Source: an uncultured Woeseiaceae bacterium
Lineage (GTDB): Bacteria; Pseudomonadota; Gammaproteobacteria; Steroidobacterales; Woeseiaceae
Direction of reading: 5' to 3'
DNA: 64,000 bases
NCBI GenBank assembly: GCA_945788625.1
Contig: CALZMQ010000003.1
Span: forward strand, 58,310 to 122,309
The position numbers and the translations under genes are program-made. The notes beneath the pieces are model-generated. The model made no database searches. It was not told the origin of the DNA and saw only the letters and a program-made list of their open reading frames with translations. Below, in pieces: positions 1 through 7,658 of this stretch. Position 1 is the stretch's first letter. Each line of letters starts with the position of its first letter.

Positions 1-11
1 GTTTCCACAAA

Positions 12-992
12 TCACGTGGTCTTGAACTGGAACCACTGGCCGTAGCCTGAACTCGCGTACACGAGGAGGAACGTAGAATGGCTCTGCGTGGACCACCTGG
101 AGACGATGTCACCGTCGCGAAGACGGACCGACCAGATGTATCGGGTATCCGCCTTGAGATGCGTATCCGATTGCCAGCGCGGTTCCTTCAGGCCCTCTTC
201 GTACGCAACGACACGGCCCTTCATATACGAAGGCATCAATGCGCCACCAACGGTGTAGGCCGCTGCCTCGTACAGAACCAGATCGTAGCTTACGTCTTGC
301 CGCGCGCATGCCTTCCAGCGAAATTCCGGCCTTAGAGTATCTGCCATCGGGAAACCGGACTGTGACACGTCTGGCGATATCGGTGTAACGCCGCGGAAGC
401 GCTTGTCACATTCGATTCTCCAGTCAGCGTGGCACTGACCGCGAATCGCAGAGAAATTTCCCAACGCCTGTGGCGCCTGTATCATCTGTCTGATCGCTGT
501 GCCCCGCCGCGACGGGAACTTCGTATCGTATGACCGGGAAACCTGATCGAACTTGTCCGCGAATTGCGGAACCAGAAAAACAGCGTTGCCATGAAACTCG
601 ATCGTCCCGAGGTAAACATCCGGTCCAGTCTCCGGCACACTGAATCTTACCCCAATGTACCCTGTTCGTTGCGCTTGAAGGTCTTGCCAGTGGTACCCGA
701 GCAATGTGTACTCTCCCGGAGGGAGCGACCAATAAAACTGCCCGTCTTTGGCTAGCTTGTAAGTCGTGGCCTCATTCGAGTCAGGCGGCAAAATGGCGAG
801 ATAAAAATAGTTACTACCGGTGAATTTGATGCCCCACTTTTCCTGTTCTCCGTCCTCGTAAACCTCGACACTGCCGAAGACGACGCGATCACCAGCGGCG
901 ATCTGCTCGACGTCCTTCATGGTTGGCGGTACGGCGCAACCCCAGATAAACAGCAGCAGCGCGGAAAGCGCTGTGTAAAATGACCTTTTCAT
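12..992 (-). CDS. Lipoprotein with FN3-like C-terminal domain, riboswitch controlled
   Basis: A 326-residue predicted lipoprotein. The start has basic residues 2-3, a hydrophobic run to residue 18 and Ile-Trp-Gly-Cys with Cys19 as the likely lipidated residue. The mature part is rich in aromatic and beta-type segments. From about residue 215 it shows a PEFRW...YDLVLYEA...TRYIWSVRLRDG pattern resembling a fibronectin-III-like surface domain. The ATG follows AGGAGGAG (995-1002). A GEMM-I riboswitch lies directly upstream on the same strand, so expression probably follows c-di-GMP and the protein may act in surface attachment or matrix formation; that role is inferred. No named family was recognised. 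No downstream partner is visible because the window ends here. Confidence 0.8.
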   Translation of the reverse strand: MKRSFYTALSALLLFIWGCAVPPTMKDVEQIAAGDRVVFGSVEVYEDGEQEKWGIKFTGSNYFYLAILPPDSNEATTYKLAKDGQFYWSLPPGEYTLLGYHWQDLQAQRTGYIGVRFSVPETGPDVYLGTIEFHGNAVFLVPQFADKFDQVSRSYDTKFPSRRGTAIRQMIQAPQALGNFSAIRGQCHADWRIECDKRFRGVTPISPDVSQSGFPMADTLRPEFRWKACARQDVSYDLVLYEAAAYTVGGALMPSYMKGRVVAYEEGLKEPRWQSDTHLKADTRYIWSVRLRDGDIVSRWSTQSHSTFLLVYASSGYGQWFQFKTT

Positions 993-1003
993 GACTCCTC
1001 CTG

Positions 1004-1026
1004 TGCGAATGGATCTTGTATTCGCA
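1004..1026 (-). promoter_or_regulatory. Stem-loop next to the ribosome binding site (expression platform candidate)
   Basis: TGCGAAT and ATTCGCA form a perfect 7-bp stem with a 9-nt loop, ending one base before the AGGAGGAG ribosome binding site of the lipoprotein gene and just downstream of the GEMM-I aptamer. No U-run follows, so if it is the riboswitch expression platform it more likely acts on translation than on termination. The sequence shows the stem; the switching role is inferred. Confidence 0.45.
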
Positions 1027-1027
1027 A

Positions 1028-1138
1028 CCGGCGGCAGCCCGGCTATCTTGGGTCCTTCGTGGCGGGAAAGTCGCGGAGGAGGCGAGGACCCGTGGCTTTG
1101 CGTCTCAGGCTTTTACATGATTTGCCTTTGTCGCCACA
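1028..1138 (-). ncRNA. Cyclic di-GMP-I riboswitch (GEMM-I)
   Basis: Read on the minus strand, the leader contains ACAAAGGCAAA, then GAGACGCAAAGCCACGGG (the hallmark GEMM-I core with the GACGCAAAGCC block). A P3-type arm follows, closed by GGGTCC and GGACCC, and then AAGATAGCCGGGCTGCCG, matching the usual 3' part of the aptamer. The GGC of the 5' block can pair with GCC in the 3' block to close P1. The aptamer ends about 36 nt before the lipoprotein ATG. GEMM-I aptamers bind c-di-GMP, with some variants preferring cGAMP. The 5' P2 hairpin here is short and weak, so exact boundaries are approximate. Confidence 0.85.
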
Positions 1139-1282
1139 GGCATTTTCGCATTTGACCGGTCTTCGTCAATTCTGGGTTTTACTTAGCGCGCAAAGCGCAG
1201 AGTGCACCTGCTTGCGTGTGCGAGATAGCCATGGACTCTCGGAATCAATGCCACCACCGATGCGCTACACACACAGTCGGTC

Positions 1283-2737
1283 TCAGCTACCGACCGCCAC
1301 GTCTGCGACATCCTCGATTTCGACGAGCTTCTTGTCGACTCGTGTGTAGTCGTACAGGCCCGCCTCGTCAAAGATGACACGATCTTCGTAGTCGTCAAAC
1401 CAGATGGCATCCGGGTTGCGTCCGACAATGCAGACCTTGCCGCGATCCGGGGCATCCAGTGCGCTGCGCAGGTTCTTGAAGATCAGCACACCGTTCTCCG
1501 TACCCGGAACCCCGGGGACCGGCTCGCTGGTCACTGCAGACACCTCGGTCTTGCCCTTGTAGTGCGTGATCGACAGGCGCGCATGTGTCTCGACCCCGGA
1601 CAATCCCTTCTGGGATTCGTTGAGGATTCGCCACGCAGTTTCGATCGGCACGTTAAAGGCGCGATACGCCACGATATCCCGGCCGCAGAAGAAGTAGTGG
1701 TTGCCGACGCCGGATCGGTAGAGCGCCCGTTGCATAACCCGCAATGCATCCGAATCGTCGTTGATGCCCTTGATGATCGGCGCCTGGTTTTCGACGTGAA
1801 TCCAGCCGCGAGCGGTGACTCCCTCCATCGCCCGGCGAGTGTCGTCGTGCCACTTGAGCGAGCCGTTGGGGTTCGTCAAATAAGCGCCGTCGTCATCCTT
1901 CTGCAGGAACTCGTCCGGGTGGTTGAAATGGATCATGAGACGAAAACCCACATCCGGGTAGGCCTCGTGAAAATTGTCCATCATCGTCAGGAAAGCGCCG
2001 TCGAAGCGCTTCGGGTAAAACGACATCTCCTTGGTGCCGAGCCGGATGGATTCGATACCGGCTTCCGCCAGCGCAGATAGCCACGCACCGATCTTGCGGT
2101 TCGATAACACCATGGGGTCACCGCCGGACAACAGGATTTCGCGAAGCTTTTCGCGGCCGGTATCCGGGTGCCGACCATCGTTTGCAACCACGATTTTGTT
2201 GTGTTCGCGAATGTAGTCGGTGACATCCTTGATGTTCGCCAGCCCTTTCTTCGCCACGGTGCCGTCCTGGCGCTCGACTTCCTTCTGGCCGATCAGCTCT
2301 TCGCGATAGCAAAACCGGCAATGGGCCGAGCAGGTAGAGACTGCGTACAACAGGCCCATTTCGTATTTGTGCAGCAGCCCTTCGACGGGCGCAAAGTCCA
2401 TCTGGTAGCCGGGGTCCTCGGAGCCTGCCAGGTTGAGCGTTTCGTCCGGGTTGGCCTTGACGATTCTCTGCAGCGGCATGCTGTTTTGAGCCATTTCGAA
2501 GAAGTGACGCGTCATCTTGACCGGCATGCGCGACTCGACATCCCGCTCGGAACCTTTCAATTCGGCCAGTGCCGCGAGTTCGTCGGCGGAATAGAACTGC
2601 TTGATATCGGCCGGCGCCTTGTCCCTGAAAAACGGGGTCAGCCCATTGATGATGTCCCGCTCGTATTTCTGGTTCTCGATGGTGCCCTGGAAGGCCTTTT
2701 CCCTCTCCGTCGGCACGTACTTGTCCTGGATCGCCAC
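1283..2737 (-). CDS. KamA-family radical SAM aminomutase (lysine 2,3-aminomutase-like)
   Basis: A 484-residue radical SAM enzyme of the KamA (2,3-aminomutase) family, which use SAM and PLP to move an alpha-amino group to the beta carbon. The cluster-binding motif is CSAHCRFCYREELIG at about residue 135. Glycine-rich ILLSGGDPMVLSN and HFNHPDE follow, as in the family. The cysteine motif differs from classical lysine aminomutases, which have CRHC followed by basic residues, so the substrate need not be lysine. It is transcribed away from an RpiR regulator and a CoA-transferase/thiolase/aminotransferase operon that could degrade a beta-amino acid, which fits a catabolic rather than an EpmB (EF-P modification) role. 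Family membership is firm; the substrate is unknown. Confidence 0.85.
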   Translation of the reverse strand: MAIQDKYVPTEREKAFQGTIENQKYERDIINGLTPFFRDKAPADIKQFYSADELAALAELKGSERDVESRMPVKMTRHFFEMAQNSMPLQRIVKANPDETLNLAGSEDPGYQMDFAPVEGLLHKYEMGLLYAVSTCSAHCRFCYREELIGQKEVERQDGTVAKKGLANIKDVTDYIREHNKIVVANDGRHPDTGREKLREILLSGGDPMVLSNRKIGAWLSALAEAGIESIRLGTKEMSFYPKRFDGAFLTMMDNFHEAYPDVGFRLMIHFNHPDEFLQKDDDGAYLTNPNGSLKWHDDTRRAMEGVTARGWIHVENQAPIIKGINDDSDALRVMQRALYRSGVGNHYFFCGRDIVAYRAFNVPIETAWRILNESQKGLSGVETHARLSITHYKGKTEVSAVTSEPVPGVPGTENGVLIFKNLRSALDAPDRGKVCIVGRNPDAIWFDDYEDRVIFDEAGLYDYTRVDKKLVEIEDVADVAVGS

Positions 2738-2771
2738 GTCACACCTCTTGGTTCATGCGCTCTTGGGTACT

Positions 2772-2811
2772 AATGTAACACATTGTACTATCAATATGTG
2801 GTATTGTAACA
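2772..2811. promoter_or_regulatory. Divergent promoter region with putative RpiR operator
   Basis: The 76-bp gap between the aminomutase and regulator starts is unusually AT-rich for this window. It holds AATGT-aac-ACATT (2772-2784), a 13-bp inverted repeat, and two TGTAACA direct repeats (2774-2780 and 2805-2811). MurR/RpiR regulators commonly bind AT-rich palindromes in divergent promoters, so this is the best operator candidate for controlling both transcripts. Confidence 0.45.
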
Positions 2812-2813
2812 AG

Positions 2814-3656
2814 ATGAACATAGCGGGATCGGAATCGTCGACCCTGGACCTGGTCGCAGCCGTCAGCAGCGCCCTCACTCCCACGGAACGACGCATCGCG
2901 GAGGCCGTACTTGCCGAGCCGACCCTGCTGGCCTTCGGGACGGTCTCGGACCTGGCCACTCGCGTCGGCACCAGCCGGCCCTCTATCGTGCGTTTCGCCA
3001 ACAAGCTCGGCTTCGAGGGCTACACCCAGCTGCAGCAGCATGTACGCAGCGACCTGTCGCACCGCCTGTCGCGTCCGAGCGAGCGCATCAGGAGCGACGG
3101 CGACAAGGTCGTACCCGCAAGGATGGTGGTTAATGACGCCATCGCATCCGTGTTCGATGCGCTGGAAGGCGACCGCGTGGCGGAGCTGGTCGCGCCTGTC
3201 GTGCGCGCGGAAAAGGTCTGGATACTCTCCGGAGAAACCTCGCAGGCGGGTGCGCACGCGCTTCACAGTGGCTTGTCCATGGTGCGGCCGGGTGTGCGCA
3301 CCGTCACGGAGCACTCGTTCGGGACCGACCTGAGCGATGCAGGACCGCACGATGCAGCCGTCGTTTTCGACTTCTATCGATACCGGCGCCAGGTCGCCGG
3401 CGCCACCCGGGTTCTGGCCGAGGCCGGCGTTACTGTCGTAGCGATTACCGACAGCCCCCTTTCTCCATTGGTCGAGCTGGCCGACACCTGGTGCCGTATT
3501 GAGGTACCGGCCATCGGGCCGTTTGACAGTTCCGTACCGGTCGTTGCGATGTGCGAGTTACTGGTCGCCCGGGTCGCGAAAGAGCTACAAGAGGATGCGA
3601 CCGACCGAATCGACCGGATCGAGGCGCTGTGGGAGGAGACGGAGGTGTTCCTCTAG
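2814..3656 (+). CDS. MurR/RpiR family transcriptional regulator
   Basis: A 280-residue regulator with an N-terminal HTH (ALTPTERRIAEAVLAEP, then the recognition helix region TSRPSIVRFANKLGFEG) and a C-terminal SIS domain (WILSGETSQAGAHALHSGLSM, about residues 125-250) that normally binds a phosphosugar or related effector. ATG 2814 was chosen because the reading frame further upstream runs across the aminomutase promoter; ATG 2796 is an alternative. It lies divergent to the aminomutase and upstream of the CoA-transferase operon, so it is probably their local regulator. The stop codon overlaps a strong hairpin. Confidence 0.85.
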   Translation: MNIAGSESSTLDLVAAVSSALTPTERRIAEAVLAEPTLLAFGTVSDLATRVGTSRPSIVRFANKLGFEGYTQLQQHVRSDLSHRLSRPSERIRSDGDKVVPARMVVNDAIASVFDALEGDRVAELVAPVVRAEKVWILSGETSQAGAHALHSGLSMVRPGVRTVTEHSFGTDLSDAGPHDAAVVFDFYRYRRQVAGATRVLAEAGVTVVAITDSPLSPLVELADTWCRIEVPAIGPFDSSVPVVAMCELLVARVAKELQEDATDRIDRIEALWEETEVFL

Positions 3657-3694
3657 GGCCGGTTAACACCAAAAAATTTAGTGTTAACCGGCCC
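3656..3694 (+). terminator. Perfect 14-bp hairpin after the RpiR gene
   Basis: GGGCCGGTTAACAC (3656-3669) and GTGTTAACCGGCCC (3681-3694) are exact inverted complements around an 11-nt A/T-rich loop. The stem starts within the regulator stop codon and ends 30 bp before the next gene. No T-run follows, so it may attenuate or stabilise rather than terminate fully, leaving the regulator expressed at a different level from the catabolic genes. Its right arm resembles AGTGTTGACGGGCTCT at 7645-7660. Confidence 0.6.
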
Positions 3695-3724
3695 TGGTTC
3701 GTCGTTACTCGGGAGGAGTGGCAG

Positions 3725-4435
3725 GTGATTGACAAGACGTATCCATCGGTTGCCGAGGCGGTAGCGGATATTCCGGATGGGGCGACCGTGATGGTGGGTG
3801 GCTTTGGCGCATCGGGCAGCCCGGTGGAGCTGCTGCACGCGTTGATCGACCAGGGCGCGAGCGACCTGACGGTGATCAACAACAACACCGGCAATGCCGA
3901 AGTCGGGCTGGCAGCCCTGATCGGCAACGGGCAGGTGAAGAAGATGATCTGTTCGTTTCCACGATCCAGCCAGTCCAGGGTATTCCCGAAGCTGTACCGG
4001 GAAGGGAAGATCGAGCTCGAAGTGGTCCCGCAGGGTACGCTCGCCGAGCGGATTCGCGCGGCCGGCGCGGGCATCCCGGCTTTTTACACGCCGACGAGCG
4101 TCGGCACCGTACTGGCCGAAGGTAAGGAAGTGCGCGAGTTCGACGGGCGCCCCTACGTTATGGAGCCGTGGCTCAAGGCCGATTTCGCGTTGATCAAATG
4201 CGCTGTCGCCGACCCGCTCGGCAACCTCACGTACAACAAGACGGCTCGCAACTTCAGTCCCCTGATGTGCATGGCTGCAAAGACGACCATCGTGCAAACG
4301 GGGCAACTGGTCGCGAGAGGCGGCATCGATCCGGAGCACGTCGTCACACCCGGCATTTTCGTGAACCGTATTGTCGAGGTCCCCCACCCTGTCCATGAGG
4401 ACACCCTCATTGCCGAGGGAAGGAGTTACCCGTGA
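3725..4435 (+). CDS. 3-oxoacid CoA-transferase subunit A
   Basis: A 236-residue alpha subunit of a family I CoA-transferase (succinyl-CoA:3-ketoacid, 3-oxoadipate or acetoacetate type). The glycine loop VMVGGFGASGSP replaces the common GGFGxCGxP. GTG 3725 is preferred because GGAGGAG (3712-3718) sits 6 nt upstream and the protein then begins at the family's usual position; the frame stays open further upstream but lacks a ribosome site. It shares a 4-base GTGA overlap with the B subunit. The expected role is moving CoA from a donor such as succinyl-CoA onto a 3-oxo acid, which the downstream thiolase would cleave. Confidence 0.85.
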   Translation: MIDKTYPSVAEAVADIPDGATVMVGGFGASGSPVELLHALIDQGASDLTVINNNTGNAEVGLAALIGNGQVKKMICSFPRSSQSRVFPKLYREGKIELEVVPQGTLAERIRAAGAGIPAFYTPTSVGTVLAEGKEVREFDGRPYVMEPWLKADFALIKCAVADPLGNLTYNKTARNFSPLMCMAAKTTIVQTGQLVARGGIDPEHVVTPGIFVNRIVEVPHPVHEDTLIAEGRSYP

Positions 4436-5103
4436 GCACCGGCTGGACGAGAGAACAAATGGCCGCAAGAGCTGCGCTGGACATACCGGACGGCTCCTAT
4501 GTGAACCTCGGCATCGGCATCCCGGAACTGGTAACGCGGTTCGTGCCCGAAGGACGGGAGTTCATCTACCACACGGAAAACGGCATGCTCGGCATGGGCC
4601 CGCCGCCTGACGACGAGCACCGCGACCTGGACCTGATGAATGCCGGCAAGAAATACGTTACCGCCCTGCCCGGCGCGGCATATTTTCACCATGCCGACAG
4701 TTTCAGCATGATTCGCGGCGGCCACATCGACGTCTGCGTGCTCGGCACGATGCAAGTGGCGGCCAACGGTGATATCGCCAACTGGTCCACCGGTGCACCG
4801 GATGCCATTCCCGCGGTCGGCGGCGCCATGGACCTCGTGCAGGGCGTGAGGAATATCTTCGTGATCACGCAGCACACGACGAGGAACGGCGACCCGAAGC
4901 TGGTCGAACGATGCAGCTATCCATTGACGGGGGTCGGCGTGGTGTCTCGCGTTTTCACCGACCTCGCCGTGGTCGATATCACACCGGACGGATTCCGGGT
5001 CGTCGAGCTTGCGCCGGGCGTGAGCTTCGATGACGTACAGGAAAGAACCGGCGCGGCAATTCTGCCGCCGGAAGAACAGTGCGAAGGACGGGAAAATGAC
5101 TGA
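4432..5103 (+). CDS. 3-oxoacid CoA-transferase subunit B
   Basis: A 223-residue beta subunit. VNLGIGIPELV near the N terminus and TENGMLGMGP at about residue 45 carry the family's catalytic glutamate (the Glu of ENG). GTG 4432 overlaps the A-subunit stop as GTGA, and the C terminus overlaps the thiolase start by 8 bases, so the three proteins are translationally coupled. The pair would activate a 3-oxo acid to its CoA ester in the cytoplasm. The substrate cannot be fixed from sequence; context points to the keto acid made by the downstream aminotransferase. Confidence 0.87.
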   Translation: MSTGWTREQMAARAALDIPDGSYVNLGIGIPELVTRFVPEGREFIYHTENGMLGMGPPPDDEHRDLDLMNAGKKYVTALPGAAYFHHADSFSMIRGGHIDVCVLGTMQVAANGDIANWSTGAPDAIPAVGGAMDLVQGVRNIFVITQHTTRNGDPKLVERCSYPLTGVGVVSRVFTDLAVVDITPDGFRVVELAPGVSFDDVQERTGAAILPPEEQCEGREND

Positions 5104-6298
5104 CGTATTCATCTGTGACGGCATCCGCACGCCCGTGGGTCGTTACGGTGGAAGCCTCGCCGCGGTGCGCACCGACGACCTCGCGGCGATTCCGATTGCG
5201 GCCCTGATGCAGCGTAATCCCCAGGTCGACTGGGCAGCCGCCGACGACGTAATGCTCGGCTGCGCGAACCAGGCCGGCGAGGACAATCGCAACGTGGCAC
5301 GCATGAGCAGCCTGTTGGCCGGGTTACCCCAGGACGTGCCGGCCTGCACGATCAACCGCCTGTGTGGCTCGGGCCTTAACGCGGTAGGTAACTGTGCCAG
5401 CGCCATCCGGACGGGGGAAGGCGATCTGATGATTGCCGGGGGCGTCGAAAGCATGTCGCGATCCCCGTTTGTCATTGGCAAGGCGGAGAGCGCGTTCGGT
5501 CGGACGCCGAAAATGTACGACACGACCATGGGATGGCGCTTCATCAACAAGAAGCTGGACGGCGAGTACGGCACCGACGTCATGCCGCAGACCGCCGAAA
5601 ACCTGGCTGATGAAATGTCGATCAACCGCGAAGACCAGGACAGGTTTGCACTGTGGAGCCAGGAGAAAGCAGCCGCGGCACAACACGATGGCCGCCTCGC
5701 CGGCGAGATAACGCCGGTCAGCGTGCCGCAGCGCAAGAAAGAGCCGCTGCTCGTCGACACCGATGAGCACCCGCGCGATACGTCGCTGGAGAAGCTCGCG
5801 AAACTGAAACCGCTGTTCCCGAACGGCACGGTTACCGCGGGCAATGCGTCCGGCATCAACGACGGCGCCGCCGCATTGCTGCTGGTATCGGAAGCCGGCG
5901 CCACCCGCCACAAGCTCGAGCCCCGGGCGCGTGTCCTTGGTATGGCCGTGGCCGGTGTGCCGCCGCGGATCATGGGCATCGGCCCGGTTCCGGCGACAAA
6001 GAAGTTACTGCATCGGCTCAACCTGGCACTCGACGACTTCGATGTGCTCGAAATCAACGAAGCTTTTGCCGCCCAGGCGCTCGCCTGTACCCGGCAACTC
6101 GGTCTTGCCGATGACGACCCGCGGCTGAATACGCGCGGCGGCGCCATCGCACTGGGTCACCCGCTCGGCATGAGTGGCGCGCGGCTCGCAATTACTGCCC
6201 TGGACCAGCTCCGCACCGGTGGCGGCAGGTTGGCGCTTTGCACGATGTGCATTGGCGTTGGCCAGGGTATTGCCCTTGTCATGGAATCACTCGCTTAG
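5096..6298 (+). CDS. Acetyl-CoA acyltransferase (3-oxoadipyl-CoA thiolase-like)
   Basis: A 400-residue thiolase. The nucleophile cysteine is in NRLCGSGLNAV (about residue 90), followed by INEAFAAQ, the catalytic histidine in GGAIALGHPLGMSGAR and the second catalytic cysteine in CTMCIGVGQG. All expected active-site residues are present. ATG 5096 was chosen because it begins the canonical MTDVFICDGIRTPVGRYGG and lies 8 bases inside the preceding gene; the frame is open upstream. It would split a 3-oxoacyl-CoA into acetyl-CoA and a shortened acyl-CoA. It resembles PcaF-type enzymes, but no aromatic-pathway genes are nearby. Confidence 0.88.
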   Translation: MTDVFICDGIRTPVGRYGGSLAAVRTDDLAAIPIAALMQRNPQVDWAAADDVMLGCANQAGEDNRNVARMSSLLAGLPQDVPACTINRLCGSGLNAVGNCASAIRTGEGDLMIAGGVESMSRSPFVIGKAESAFGRTPKMYDTTMGWRFINKKLDGEYGTDVMPQTAENLADEMSINREDQDRFALWSQEKAAAAQHDGRLAGEITPVSVPQRKKEPLLVDTDEHPRDTSLEKLAKLKPLFPNGTVTAGNASGINDGAAALLLVSEAGATRHKLEPRARVLGMAVAGVPPRIMGIGPVPATKKLLHRLNLALDDFDVLEINEAFAAQALACTRQLGLADDDPRLNTRGGAIALGHPLGMSGARLAITALDQLRTGGGRLALCTMCIGVGQGIALVMESLA

Positions 6299-6307
6299 GC
6301 AGTAACA

Positions 6308-7615
6308 ATGGAAACGCTCAAGCACGCAATTGAAGACGCCCGTTCCCGGTATGTGGCGGCAAATCCGAAGAGCCAGGCCGCAGACGAAAGCGCGGAGCGC
6401 TATTTACCCGGCGGCAACACACGCTCGATCCTGCATTACGAGCCGTTTCCGCTGACCATGGTCGGCGGCAATGGCGCGGAGCTGACGGACCTCGACGGTC
6501 ATCGCTATGTCGACTTCGTGGGCGAATACTCCGCGGCCCTGTTCGGACATTCGAACGACGTGATCAAGTCGGCTATACACGAGGCCCTCGATAACGGTGT
6601 TGCGATGGGCGCACCGACACGCTACGAGCGAGAACTGGCCGGACTGTTGTGCGAGCGCTTTCCGTCAATCGCGCAGGTGAGATTCTGCAACTCGGGCACC
6701 GAAGCAAACCTCATGGCGCTGAGCACGGCGCGGGTCGTGACGGGCCGCAACAAGCTGCTCGCGTTCAACGATGCCTACCATGGCGGCGTGATCAAGTTCC
6801 TGGGCGGACGTTGCTCACTCAACATGCCCTTCGATTTCGTGCTCGCGGATTACAACGACATCGACGGCACGGCGGAGCTCATTGACGAGATGGGCGACGA
6901 ACTTGCCGGCGTGATCGTCGAGCCGATCCTGGGTGCCGGCGGCAACATCCAGGGCGACCGGAAGTTCCTGCAAATGCTCCGGCAGAAGACCCAGGAAGCC
7001 GGCGCATTGCTGATTTTCGACGAGGTGAAGACTGCCCGCCTTGGTCCCTCGGGCACGCAGGGAATGCTGGGCATCTATCCGGACATGACGACACTGGGCA
7101 AGTTCATCGGCGGTGGCCTGCCGACGGGCGCCTTCGGCGGCAGCGCCGAAGTCATGGCGCAGTTCAACCCGAAAAAGAACGGGGCACTAGCGCATGCCGG
7201 CACATTCAACAACAACGTCTGTTCCATGGCGGCCGGCTGCGCGGCCATCCGCGAGATCTACACACCACAGCGCGCTACCGAGTTCTTCGACTGGTCCGAG
7301 GCTTTTCGACACTCACTCAATGGTATGTTCGCGGAGAAAGCCGTGCCGATGTACGCGAACGGCATGGGCTCCATGATTGCCATCCACTTTTCGCGCGAAC
7401 CGACGAAAAGGCCGTCCGACATCAGCGCCGGATGCCAGTCGCTGAGGCCACTGCTGCACATGGAATTGCTGCTCGACGGCGTGTTGCTTTGCAGGCGGGG
7501 CGACCTGTTCCTGTCATTGCCGATGGACGAGTCCCATCTGTCGAAAGCCCGAGCGTCCTTCGAGAAATTCGCGGATCGTTACAAACCGCTGATCGTTGAG
7601 GTACTCGCGGCATAA
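6308..7615 (+). CDS. Class III aminotransferase, beta-phenylalanine aminotransferase-like
   Basis: A 435-residue PLP enzyme of the glutamate-1-semialdehyde aminomutase fold. Features are FCNSGTEANLMAL (PLP phosphate loop), AYHGG, LIFDEVKTARLG (PLP Asp) and the Schiff-base lysine in TLGKFIGGGLPTGAFGG. The N-terminal RYLPGGNTRS...PFPLT, the ICERFP-like segment and AHAGTFNNNV closely recall the Variovorax beta-phenylalanine aminotransferase group from memory, including the Arg expected to hold the beta-amino acid carboxylate. It starts 9 bp after the thiolase and ends the operon. The likely reaction is beta-amino acid to 3-oxo acid, which would feed the CoA-transferase. Exact substrate unknown. 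Its stop codon begins a repeat shared with position 9071. Confidence 0.82.
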   Translation: METLKHAIEDARSRYVAANPKSQAADESAERYLPGGNTRSILHYEPFPLTMVGGNGAELTDLDGHRYVDFVGEYSAALFGHSNDVIKSAIHEALDNGVAMGAPTRYERELAGLLCERFPSIAQVRFCNSGTEANLMALSTARVVTGRNKLLAFNDAYHGGVIKFLGGRCSLNMPFDFVLADYNDIDGTAELIDEMGDELAGVIVEPILGAGGNIQGDRKFLQMLRQKTQEAGALLIFDEVKTARLGPSGTQGMLGIYPDMTTLGKFIGGGLPTGAFGGSAEVMAQFNPKKNGALAHAGTFNNNVCSMAAGCAAIREIYTPQRATEFFDWSEAFRHSLNGMFAEKAVPMYANGMGSMIAIHFSREPTKRPSDISAGCQSLRPLLHMELLLDGVLLCRRGDLFLSLPMDESHLSKARASFEKFADRYKPLIVEVLAA

Positions 7616-7641
7616 GCTCCAGGGCACTACCCCGGAAATCA
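7613..7641 (+). repeat. 29-nt repeat at gene end, copy 1
   Basis: TAAGCTCCAGGGC followed by A and CTACCCCGGAAATCA is found here and at 9071-9099 with one mismatch in 29 bases. Here the TAA is the aminotransferase stop codon. CACTAC/GTAGTG around the block can form a small hairpin. It may be a dispersed intergenic element or part of a 3'-end structure. Confidence 0.75.
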
Positions 7642-7658
7642 AGTAGTGTTGACGGGCT

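Noticed and set aside
1059..1349. Plus-strand 96-residue ORF between lipoprotein and aminomutase
   Set aside because: It lies across the GEMM-I riboswitch on the other strand and the 3' end of the aminomutase, with no protein-like features.
5143..6147. Long minus-strand ORF (334 residues) opposite the thiolase
   Set aside because: Shadow of a high-GC gene: the plus strand has all thiolase catalytic motifs, while the antisense product is Ser/Arg-rich with no recognisable domain.
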